NCBI GenBank assembly: GCA_020440705.1
Contig: JAGRNP010000030.1
Coordinates: 1 to 34,539, forward strand
Length of the DNA: 34,539 nt
Direction: 5' to 3'
DNA from: a bacterium
GTDB taxonomy: Bacteria; Krumholzibacteriota; Krumholzibacteriia; LZORAL124-64-63
Shown here: positions 24,767-31,729 of the stretch, piece after piece
How positions within the stretch are numbered: position 1 is the stretch's first letter
Layout of the letters: the number at the start of each line of letters is the position of its first letter
The notes under the pieces: generated by a model
Seen by the model: the letters and a program-made list of their open reading frames with translations, nothing else
The model's database searches: none
What the model was told of the DNA's origin: nothing
Program-made: the position numbers and the translations under genes

Positions 24767-25111
24767 CTAGCCGCCGCTGCGCTTCGCGTCGTACCCGCGC
24801 GACTGGAGCTCGGTCACCAGGGTGTCGCGGTGGTCGCCCTGGATCTCGATGACGCCGTCGCGCACCGTGCCCCCCGCGCCGCAGCGCGCCTTGAGGGCCT
24901 TGGCCAGGTCGGCCAGGTCGGCGGCGCCCAGGGGCAGGCCCGACACCACGGTCACGGCCTTGCCGCGACGGCCCTTGGTTTCCCGCCCCACGCGCACCCG
25001 ACCACTGCCCCGCGACGCCGCGGGCGTGGCGGCGCAGCGGCACCCGTCGGCGGGTTCGCCGCAGTCGGGACACAGCCGCCCGCCCTCCGATGAGTAGACC
25101 TTGCGGTTCAT
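24767..25111 (-). CDS. yciH: SUI1/eIF1-family translation factor (YciH-like)
   Basis: 114 residues from the ATG at 25111. The N-terminal segment has a Cys cluster (Cys14, Cys17, Cys24, Cys26) that may bind zinc, as in other bacterial YciH proteins. The C-terminal domain is a clear SUI1 fold: VTVVSGLPLGAADLADLAKA, then LKARCGAGGTVRDGVIEIQG and DHRDTLVTELQSRGY. In eukaryotes and archaea SUI1 checks start-codon selection; bacterial YciH is proposed to affect initiation fidelity in stress. It is followed on the minus strand, upstream by 16 bases, by the DUF1761-like gene, which may share its transcript. Confidence 0.93.
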   Translation of the reverse strand: MNRKVYSSEGGRLCPDCGEPADGCRCAATPAASRGSGRVRVGRETKGRRGKAVTVVSGLPLGAADLADLAKALKARCGAGGTVRDGVIEIQGDHRDTLVTELQSRGYDAKRSGG

Positions 25112-25127
25112 GGAACTTCCCGTCGCG

Positions 25128-25520
25128 TCAGCGCCACAGCCCCAGCACCATGCCGTACAGGCCGAACTGGCAGACGTGGTAGCCCGCGTCGATGAGCAGC
25201 AGCAGGGTGCTGCGACCGGAGAACTGGTAGTTGATGCCGAGGCTGGTGCCGGCGTAGGCCGCCCCCACGAGCAGCCCCTGCAGCACCGCGTCGCGCAGCA
25301 GGGGCCCGGGTCCGAGGTGGTGCGCGAAGACGCCCGCCGCGAGCAGCGAGAGCACGAAGCTCACGCCGAACACCCGCACCGGATGGTGCGCCCGCGCCGG
25401 ATCGCCACCTACCTCGCGGCGCCAAAGCTCACCGAAGAGGATCTTCGAGTACCACAGCCCCCCGAGCAGGAAGCTCACGACGGCGCCCACCAGGACGCCT
25501 GGGATGTTGATCGAGTCCAC
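25128..25520 (-). CDS. DUF1761-like small membrane protein
   Basis: About 130 residues. No ATG fits; a GTG at 25520 lies after a GAGGAGG sequence at long spacing, and a GTG at 25532 is the other choice. Four hydrophobic helices are seen: IPGVLVGAVVSFLLGGLWYS, VFGVSFVLSLLAAGVFA, a Gly-rich ALLQGLLVGAAYAGT-type segment and a final LYGMVLGLW. The GGLWYS(K)-LFG(E)LW motif after helix 1 and the closing HVCQFGLYGMVLG are typical of the DUF1761 family, whose function is unknown. It ends 16 bases before the SUI1-family start, so the two are probably co-transcribed. Confidence 0.75.
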   Translation of the reverse strand: MDSINIPGVLVGAVVSFLLGGLWYSKILFGELWRREVGGDPARAHHPVRVFGVSFVLSLLAAGVFAHHLGPGPLLRDAVLQGLLVGAAYAGTSLGINYQFSGRSTLLLLIDAGYHVCQFGLYGMVLGLWR

Positions 25521-25605
25521 GGGCGAACGCACCTCCTCGGCGTGGCGCCGGCCTGGGAACGGGATCCCCCGCCCCGAGCATTCCCAATCCGCGTCGCCGG
25601 CGCAA

Positions 25606-25642
25606 CAAAAATCCGGCCGCCGCCCCGGAGGACGGCGGCCGG
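25606..25642 (-). terminator. Intrinsic terminator of the propeller-protein gene
   Basis: On the minus strand a perfect 10-bp GC stem (25642-25633 with 25622-25613) is followed by ATTTTTG. It begins 22 bases after the stop codon at 25665 and is the clearest Rho-independent terminator in the window. Confidence 0.85.
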
Positions 25643-25664
25643 CTGCGAGGTGGGGTCGCGGAAT

Positions 25665-26918
25665 CTAGAGTCCCGCCACGCGCAGGTAGATCACTTCCAT
25701 GGGCTCGGCCTCGCCGCCGTCCGCGTCGTCGCCGCCGCCGGCGCCGCCGCTGTTCAGGGCCCGTGCGGCCTCGGCGAATCCGGTCACCTGCACGGCCGCG
25801 CCCTCGCCGGCCCAGATGAGGATGTCGTTCTCGCTGTCGCCCGGGCACATCGCCGACACGGTCTCGATGAAGTGGCCGTCCGGCGTGAAGACGTCCCAGC
25901 GGGTCAGCACGCCGTCGGGCACGTCGCGCCCGCTGCGGCTGCTGGCCACCCAGAGGTTGCCGTCCGGGCCGAAGGTGAGCGAGCCGATGTCCGGCTCGGT
26001 CTTCGACATGGTGATCTTCGCGTTGGGGATCTGCGCCAACTGGGCCTCGGCGATCTCCGTGACGCGCTTGAATTCCTCGTCCGAGCGGGTCCAGTGCTCG
26101 AACTCGCGTTCGATGACGCGCTCGACGGTGCCGTCGCGGTGGTAGACGGTGATCACGTAGGCGTTGCGGTTCTGGGCGATGTAGAGGCGCCCGTCCGGTC
26201 CCGCCACGACGCGGCGGAAGTTGAGGCGGTCCATGCCGTCCTCGTCGAGTTCGAAGTTCGTGAAGTCCCAGTGGAAGTTGTTCTCGTAGTAGCGCACGAG
26301 TTCGTTGCCGGCAGCGTCGAACGAGGCCACGTAGTTGGAGCGGTCCTGGGAGGTGGGGCCGCCCGGACTGATCGCCTCGGCGGTCACGACGATGTCGTCG
26401 CCGTTGGCCGCGCAATCGAACATCTGCAGGAAGCCGCCCTTGGTGGGGTCGCCGCCGCCGGGCTGGAAGGTGCCCGCGGGCGTCCCGTCCGTGCCGATCT
26501 TGATGATCTTGCCCGGGAAGACCTGCACGATGCCCAGGGTGCCGTCCGGCATGAAGAGCAGGTTCGAGGGGATGCGCGTCTCGCCGGGGCCGTCGCCCTC
26601 GCGACTGAGGGTGGCCACGCGGTCGCCCTCGCGGGAATACACCGGCACCTCGCTCAGGCGGGTGTCCAGCAGGTAGATCAGGCCGTCGTCGCCCACGCGC
26701 ACCTGGCTGATCATGCCGAAGAAGTCCTCGCTGTCCTCGCCGCCCACGCGCCACACCTCTTCCAGGTGCACCACGCGGTCGCCCTTGGCGGGCACGCTCG
26801 TGTTCATGACGTGGAGCACGCCGTCGACGGTGACTTCCTCGCCGGCCTGGGCCGCCCCCGCCGCGCCGACGCAGGCCACGACGGCCACGCCCAGCAGGGC
26901 TCGTTTCATGTTGGTCAT
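25665..26918 (-). CDS. Secreted NHL/six-bladed propeller protein
   Basis: 417 residues from the ATG at 26918 (AAAGGA upstream); an ATG at 26909 would also keep the signal peptide (MKRALLGVAVVACVGAAGAAQA). The mature protein begins with VWRVGGEDSEDFFGMISQVR and then repeats blades such as VRVGDDGLIYLLDTRLSEVP, LLFMPDGTLGIVQVFPG, RRVVAGPDGRLYIAQNRN and LTFGPDGNLWVASSRSGRDV, the G-x2-DG-x-(I/L)-(Y/W) pattern of NHL-type six-bladed propellers. The last blade is followed by a Gly/Asp linker (NSGGAGGGDDADGGEAEP) and a hydrophobic end. No FlgD-like tail and no catalytic motif. Such proteins bind ligands or serve as scaffolds; this one is unassigned. Confidence 0.85.
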   Translation of the reverse strand: MTNMKRALLGVAVVACVGAAGAAQAGEEVTVDGVLHVMNTSVPAKGDRVVHLEEVWRVGGEDSEDFFGMISQVRVGDDGLIYLLDTRLSEVPVYSREGDRVATLSREGDGPGETRIPSNLLFMPDGTLGIVQVFPGKIIKIGTDGTPAGTFQPGGGDPTKGGFLQMFDCAANGDDIVVTAEAISPGGPTSQDRSNYVASFDAAGNELVRYYENNFHWDFTNFELDEDGMDRLNFRRVVAGPDGRLYIAQNRNAYVITVYHRDGTVERVIEREFEHWTRSDEEFKRVTEIAEAQLAQIPNAKITMSKTEPDIGSLTFGPDGNLWVASSRSGRDVPDGVLTRWDVFTPDGHFIETVSAMCPGDSENDILIWAGEGAAVQVTGFAEAARALNSGGAGGGDDADGGEAEPMEVIYLRVAGL

Positions 26919-27137
26919 CTCTGGTCCTTTCTGGTGGCGCCCGGTCGGTTCGGGCCGTCTGCGGCGGCCGCGCTGATCGCTGCGCTCGATCCGGACGCCC
27001 GGTCCGTTCCGGGCTGCCCGCCTGTGTACGGCATTGCGGGGGACGGGTTGCAGCGGAAGTACCCGCGCCCGCCACCGCCTATTCGCGGCGCGGGCGCGGC
27101 GTGGATTAATCGCCTCCGAGCGCTTAGATTGGCGGCC

Positions 27138-28433
27138 ATGACGACTCCGGAAACCCTTCCCCGCCTCTTCCGCTTCTGGCTGCCCCTGCAGGCCACCTGG
27201 CTGATGATGTCGGTCGAGGGGCCCTTCCTCGCCGCGGTCATCGCCCGCCTGCCCGAGCCCAAGTTCAACCTCGCGGCCTACGGCGTGGCCTTCGCCCTGG
27301 CGGTGCTGGTCGAGGCCCCGGTGATCATGATGATGAGCGCCTCGACGGCCCTGGTGGACGGGGCGGAGAACTACCGGCGCCTGCGCAACTTCATGTGGCT
27401 GCTGAACCTGGGCATCACCGCGGTGATGTTCGTGCTGCTCTTCACGCCGCTGTGGCCCCTGCTCGCCCTGCGCGCCATGGACCTCGATCCGCACGTGGCC
27501 GGGTTGGCCCGGACGGCCCTCGTGATCCTGCTGCCCTGGCCGGCGGCGATCGGCTACCGGCGCTTCTACCAGGGGCTGCTGATCCGGGCGGGCCTCACGC
27601 GGCGCGTGGCCTGGGGCACCATGCTCCGCCTGGCGACCATGGCGACCACCGCCCTGGTCGGCTGGCGCAGCGGCGCCCTCGGGGGCGCGGCGGTGGGCGC
27701 CGCCGCCCTGAGCGCCGGCGTGGTGGTCGAGGCGGTGGCCAGCCGTGTGTGGGCCCACGGCACCGTGTGCCACCTCCGCACCGCCCCGGCGCCCGACGAA
27801 CCACCCCAGACCTACCGCGCCATCGGCGACTTCTACCTGCCGCTGGCGCTGACCAGCACCATCAGTCTCGCCGTGCAGCCCATGGTGACGTTCTTCATGG
27901 GCCTCGCGCAGCACCCGCTGGAATCCCTGGCCGTGCTCCCGGTGGTCAACGCGCTCGTGTTCATCTTCCGCACGCCGGGACTCAGCTTCCAGGAGGCCGC
28001 CATCACCATGCTCGGTCGCAGCTGGGCCAACTATCCGGTGGTGCGGCGCTTCGCGACCCTGCTCGGCGCCGGCGCCGCGGCCGGACTGGCCGCCATCGCC
28101 CTGACGCCCCTGGTCGACCTGTGGCTGCAGCGCGTGTCCGGTCTCACGCCCGAGCTCGCCGGCTACGCGCGCCTGCCCCTGCGGATCCTCGTGCTGATGC
28201 CCGCCCTGAGCGTGTGGCTCTCCCTGCAGCGGAGCCTGTGCGTGGCGACCCGCCGCACCGGCCCCATCACCTGGGCCTCGACCGGTGAGGTGGTGGGGAT
28301 CCTGGTCGTGCTCCTGCTCACCGTCGTCGGGGCCGGCTGGGTGGGCGCCACCGCCGCGGCCGTCGCCTTCATGGCCGGGCGCCTCGTCGCCAATCTCTAC
28401 CTCGCGCCCCGCACCGGCCCCCTGAACTCCTAG
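27138..28433 (+). CDS. ANKH/MATE-like MOP-superfamily membrane transporter
   Basis: 431 residues, ATG at 27138, with about twelve hydrophobic helices. The two halves begin alike, LFRFWLPLQATWLMMSVEGP and IGDFYLPLALTSTISLAVQP, the internal duplication expected of MATE/MOP transporters. The order and spacing of LFRFWLPL, LAAYGVAFALAV and FYLPLAL remind me of the ANKH (progressive ankylosis) branch, which has bacterial members, more than of the drug/Na+ MATE pumps. Substrate unknown. It is divergent from the propeller gene, with 219 bases between them, and upstream of the TonB receptor. Confidence 0.8.
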   Translation: MTTPETLPRLFRFWLPLQATWLMMSVEGPFLAAVIARLPEPKFNLAAYGVAFALAVLVEAPVIMMMSASTALVDGAENYRRLRNFMWLLNLGITAVMFVLLFTPLWPLLALRAMDLDPHVAGLARTALVILLPWPAAIGYRRFYQGLLIRAGLTRRVAWGTMLRLATMATTALVGWRSGALGGAAVGAAALSAGVVVEAVASRVWAHGTVCHLRTAPAPDEPPQTYRAIGDFYLPLALTSTISLAVQPMVTFFMGLAQHPLESLAVLPVVNALVFIFRTPGLSFQEAAITMLGRSWANYPVVRRFATLLGAGAAAGLAAIALTPLVDLWLQRVSGLTPELAGYARLPLRILVLMPALSVWLSLQRSLCVATRRTGPITWASTGEVVGILVVLLLTVVGAGWVGATAAAVAFMAGRLVANLYLAPRTGPLNS

Positions 28434-28445
28434 TCGGACAGGGGG

Positions 28446-28479
28446 TTGAAGCCTCCCCGGCCGACACCCATATTGGGTG
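28446..28479 (+). promoter_or_regulatory. Promoter of the TonB receptor gene with overlapping palindrome
   Basis: TTGAAG (28446-28451) and CATATT (28469-28474) are 17 bases apart. The palindrome CACCCA-TAT-TGGGTG (28465-28479) lies exactly on the -10 box, a position from which a bound repressor would block initiation. ACCC-N5-GGGT is similar in form to operators of CsoR-type copper repressors, but the match is short. The palindrome could also end the upstream transcript. Confidence 0.5.
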
Positions 28480-28530
28480 CCGTCACATCACTTCCGGGGT
28501 TCAGTTGAGGGGACAACGGGAGCTTCCGTG

Positions 28531-30657
28531 ATGCCGTCCACCGCCTGCCGCCTCGTGATCAGCACCCTGATCGTCCTGGTCGTCTGTCCGGCCCCCGCCC
28601 GGGCCGGCCAGACCTCAGCGCCAAACGACACCCTCGCCACCCGCGTGCCCGACCTGCGCGTCAGCGCGCCGGGGGCGCCGTGGGGCGACACCGTCCTGGA
28701 CGGCGACGAGCTGCGCGACCGGGCCGGCCACAACGTGGCCGAGAACCTGGCGGGACTGCCCGGGGTCGCCGTGGTGCGCCGCGCCGCCGGCGCGGCGGAG
28801 CCGGTGATCCGGGGTCTCGGCTGGGAGCGCGTGCAGACCGTGCTCGGGGCCGTGCCCCTCTATGGGGCCTGCCCCGGCCGCATGGACCCGCCGGCGGCCT
28901 ACCTGACACCGGCGGCGGCCGAGGACGTCGCGATCTTCCGTCGCGGCGGCGGCAACGGCCTCTTCGCCGGCGCCACGGGAGGCGCCATCGTGGCCCGCCC
29001 GGACTACCGCCGGCGGGCGGGCGAAGGCACCGGCACCGATCCCTGGCTCGAGGCGGGCTACGAGTCGGCCCGTGAAGCCTGGCAGGTGGGCGGTGGCCTC
29101 CGCGGCCGCGCCGACGCGCTCGACACCAAATTCGCCGCCGGCCACACGACGGCCGACGACTACACCGCCCCGGACGGTCGCGTGGTCCCCGCCGGCGCCA
29201 CCGCCACCACGTTCGCCGGCTCGGTGGCCTGGCTGCCCCGCGACGGCCGGCGATTCTGGTACGCCGGCACCTATGTGCGCGAAACCGACGTCGACTTCCC
29301 CTCCCTGCCCATGGACAACGTGGCCACCGACTTCCGCGCCCACAACCTGGGCTGGCTGGAAACGCGCGACGCCGGCTCCCTGCGCCGCTGGGAACTCACC
29401 GCGGGATTCTCGGCCATCGACCACCTGATGGACAACGCCCTGAAGTCCAACCGCGCCATGATGCGCGCCGCGACGGCTGCCGACACCCGCACCTTCGGCG
29501 CCCACGCGAACCTCGAGCTCGCGCCGGGCGAGCACTGGACCCTGCGCACCGGCCTGGACGCCAGTCGCCTCGGCCGCGACGCCACCCGCACCCGCGAGAT
29601 GCTCATGGGCCCCCTGGCCGACAACACCTACGTGGACCGGTCCTGGCCCGACGCCGTGCAGTTCGCCGGCGGCGCCCACCTCGCCCTGACTCGCAACCTC
29701 GCCGACGGCCTCGAACTCGAGCTCGCCGGCCGCGGCGACGTGGTCGACAGCCGCGCACGCGCCGCCGACGCGGCGAGCCTCGGCGGCCTGACGGTGCGCG
29801 AGCAGTACGTGCGCTTCTACGGCGCCGACGCCGCCGACACCGACCGCACCGAGACCCTCGGCCAGGCCGACCTCGCCCTGCGCGGGGCCTTCGGCGCCGC
29901 CGGCGCGAACCGCTGGCAGGTGCGGACGGGCGTGAGCAGCCGGGCCGCCGGCATCACCGAGCGCTACTACGCCTTCGGCCCGGCACCCGGCGGCTACCAG
30001 ATCGGCGACCCGACCCTCGCGGCCGAAAAGAAGTGGGAGATCGAGGGCGGCGTCACCCTCGGCAGCGACCGTTTCACCGTGGCGGCGAACGTCTTCCACG
30101 CCCGGGTGGGCGACTCCATCCTGCCCACCGTGGTCGACCGGCGCGACGTGAACGGCGACACCGTCCCCGATGTCATCAAGGGCTTCGTCAACGTCGACGC
30201 CGTCCTGACGGGCAGCGAGGTGGGCGCCGAGTGGCGCCCGACGGCGCGGATCTTCGTGCCGATCACCGTGTCGGTGGTCCGGGGCCAGAACACGACCGAC
30301 GACCGCGCCCTGCCCGAGATCCCGCCCCTGTTCGGCGCGGCCGAGGTGCGCTGGCAGGCCCTGCCGGGGGCGGACACCTGGCTGCGGGCGGGCTGCACCT
30401 TCGCCGCCGACCAGGACCGCATCGACCCCCTCTTCGGCGAGGACGCCACCGCCGGCTGGGCCGTCTGGCACGTGGGCCTGGAGAGTCGTCCGCGCGCCGG
30501 CTGGCGCTTCGTGCTGCGGGTCGACAACCTCTTCGACCGGCTCTACAACGACCACCTCACCCGCGAGGCGGTGCTCGCGACGGACGATCTCGCGGCGGGC
30601 GACGAGGTGCCGGCGCCGGGACGGAGCGTGACGCTCTCGGCGCGGCTGGAATTCTAG
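28531..30657 (+). CDS. TonB-dependent outer-membrane receptor, OprC/NosA-like (copper)
   Basis: 708 residues from the ATG at 28531; the longer frame from 28477 precedes the signal peptide (LVISTLIVLVVCPAPARA). The plug domain (about 35-160) has VLDGDELRDRAGHNVAENLA, LPGVAVVRRAAGAAEPVIRG and IFRRGGGNGLFAGATGG. Within it, GACPGRMDPPAAYL places Cys114 and Met118 in the CxxxM motif that holds copper in OprC of Pseudomonas. Later Met residues around 300-311 (HLMDN, RAMMRA) may complete a site. The rest is a 22-strand-type beta barrel with alternating pattern, ending VTLSARLEF with a terminal Phe. The receptor type is sure; copper is inferred from the motif. A palindrome on the promoter suggests metal-responsive repression. 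Confidence 0.9.
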   Translation: MPSTACRLVISTLIVLVVCPAPARAGQTSAPNDTLATRVPDLRVSAPGAPWGDTVLDGDELRDRAGHNVAENLAGLPGVAVVRRAAGAAEPVIRGLGWERVQTVLGAVPLYGACPGRMDPPAAYLTPAAAEDVAIFRRGGGNGLFAGATGGAIVARPDYRRRAGEGTGTDPWLEAGYESAREAWQVGGGLRGRADALDTKFAAGHTTADDYTAPDGRVVPAGATATTFAGSVAWLPRDGRRFWYAGTYVRETDVDFPSLPMDNVATDFRAHNLGWLETRDAGSLRRWELTAGFSAIDHLMDNALKSNRAMMRAATAADTRTFGAHANLELAPGEHWTLRTGLDASRLGRDATRTREMLMGPLADNTYVDRSWPDAVQFAGGAHLALTRNLADGLELELAGRGDVVDSRARAADAASLGGLTVREQYVRFYGADAADTDRTETLGQADLALRGAFGAAGANRWQVRTGVSSRAAGITERYYAFGPAPGGYQIGDPTLAAEKKWEIEGGVTLGSDRFTVAANVFHARVGDSILPTVVDRRDVNGDTVPDVIKGFVNVDAVLTGSEVGAEWRPTARIFVPITVSVVRGQNTTDDRALPEIPPLFGAAEVRWQALPGADTWLRAGCTFAADQDRIDPLFGEDATAGWAVWHVGLESRPRAGWRFVLRVDNLFDRLYNDHLTREAVLATDDLAAGDEVPAPGRSVTLSARLEF

Positions 30658-30675
30658 CGGGGAGCGGAGCGGAGA

Positions 30676-30704
30676 GGCGCGGCGACCTCAGGAGTCGCCG
30701 CGCC
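30676..30704. terminator. Stem-loop between the TonB receptor and arfB
   Basis: A perfect 11-bp stem (30676-30686 with 30694-30704) and 7-base loop lie between the convergent genes; the arfB stop codon is in the loop. There is no T tract. Confidence 0.5.
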
Positions 30705-31110
30705 GGTCCTTCTTGAGCTGGGAACGGCGCTTCTTGTCCTGCAGGCGGCGCTCGCGGCTGGCGCGCGTGGGCTTGGTGGCGCGGCGCGGCTTGGGCGGAC
30801 GCACGGCCTCGCGCAGCAGCGCGGCCAGGCGCTGCACCACCTCCTCGCGGTTGCGCCGCTGGCTGCGGTGGGCGTCGCTGGCCAGGATCAGGTCGCCGTC
30901 GGCCGTCAGCCGGCTGGCCAGGGCACGGCGCAGGCGCTCCTTCTGGATGGGCCCGAAGGCGGCGCTGGCCTCGAGGTTCCAGCGCACCTGGATCCGCGTG
31001 TCGGCGGTGTTCACGTGCTGCCCCCCCGGCCCGGACGAGCGGCTCGCGGTGAACTCCAGCTCCACGGCAGGCAGGGTGATGCGGTCGTTGATGAGGATGT
31101 CGTCGGCCAT
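30688..31110 (-). CDS. arfB: Alternative ribosome-rescue factor ArfB (YaeJ), peptidyl-tRNA hydrolase
   Basis: 140 residues, the usual length, from the ATG at 31110. It carries the class-I release-factor catalytic loop SSGPGGQHVNT (Gly29-Gly30-Gln31) that hydrolyses peptidyl-tRNA, the following RIQVRWNL strand, and a long basic C-terminal tail (RRLQDKKRRSQLKKDRR) that in ArfB enters the empty mRNA channel of stalled ribosomes. There are no codon-recognition domains, separating it from RF1/RF2. It acts in the cytoplasm on ribosomes stuck without a stop codon. It is divergent from the cupin gene, about 100 bases apart. Confidence 0.95.
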   Translation of the reverse strand: MADDILINDRITLPAVELEFTASRSSGPGGQHVNTADTRIQVRWNLEASAAFGPIQKERLRRALASRLTADGDLILASDAHRSQRRNREEVVQRLAALLREAVRPPKPRRATKPTRASRERRLQDKKRRSQLKKDRRGDS

Positions 31111-31211
31111 GGCTTTGTCACTTCTCCGGGTTGGCCGTATCATAGGGCGCGCCGGGGGCGTCGGCAATCTTCGCCCCTGCGCCACGACCCCGTCGACCGA
31201 AAGGGACCGCC

Positions 31212-31559
31212 GTGATCATCCGCAAGCTGAGCGAGGTCGAGCAGACCTCCGTCGACATGGAAGGCGTCCGGGGCATCACCAAGCAGCTGGTGCTCGGCAG
31301 CGGCGACGGCGTGCCGAACTTCTCGTTCCGCGTCTTCACCCTCGCGCCGGGCGGCCACTCGCCCCACCACAGCCACGACGTGGAGCACCTGAACTTCGTG
31401 CTCTCGGGCCAGGGCGCCCTGATGGACGGCGAGGGACGCGCCAACCCCCTCGGCCAGGGCGACTTCGCCTTCGTCGCGCCCGGCGACGTGCACCAGTTCC
31501 GCAACACCGGCGACGAGCCTTTCGTGTTCATCTGCGCGGTGCCGAAGGCCTACGAGTAG
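31212..31559 (+). CDS. Small single-domain cupin protein
   Basis: 115 residues. The start is the GTG at 31212, after AAAGGGAC. One cupin barrel: the first motif APGGHSPHHSHDVEHLNFVL supplies His51-53/His55 and Glu58, and the second PGDVHQFRN supplies His94, a full set of metal ligands. The glycine-rich turns (LSGQGALMDGEG, NPLGQGDFAFVAPGD) are typical. Similar stand-alone cupins bind Mn, Fe or Zn and range from isomerases and dioxygenases to metabolite sensors, so no reaction is assigned. It is followed by 170 bases without a gene up to the convergent S9 peptidase. Confidence 0.92.
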   Translation: MIIRKLSEVEQTSVDMEGVRGITKQLVLGSGDGVPNFSFRVFTLAPGGHSPHHSHDVEHLNFVLSGQGALMDGEGRANPLGQGDFAFVAPGDVHQFRNTGDEPFVFICAVPKAYE

Positions 31560-31698
31560 CCCGCGGACGGGGCGGAACGCCGTGCGGAGGAGCAGCCGGC
31601 CGGGCCCGGTCGGTGCGGCGACGGATGACTTTCGCCTTCATCGTCGGGGCGTCCGCCGCGTTCGGAACCCTTTTCATCCATTTCGGAATCCGGGGGTA

Positions 31699-31718
31699 GG
31701 CCGGACGAACGTCCGGCC
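31699..31718. terminator. Stem-loop between convergent cupin and S9 peptidase genes
   Basis: GGCCGGAC-GAAC-GTCCGGCC, a perfect 8-bp stem with a 4-base loop, lies 12 bases past the S9 peptidase stop on the minus strand. No T tract. Confidence 0.5.
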
Positions 31719-31729
31719 CCGGTCCTTCC

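Noticed and set aside
25101-28433. 1110-codon plus-strand open frame ending in the ANKH-like transporter
   Set aside because: Only the last 431 codons have recognisable structure; the earlier part runs antisense to the propeller and DUF1761-like genes. The start was placed at 27138.
31625-31699. 24-residue frame MTFAFIVGASAAFGTLFIHF plus four residues
   Set aside because: It could be a tiny membrane peptide, but there is no ribosome binding site and it ends inside the stem-loop between convergent genes.
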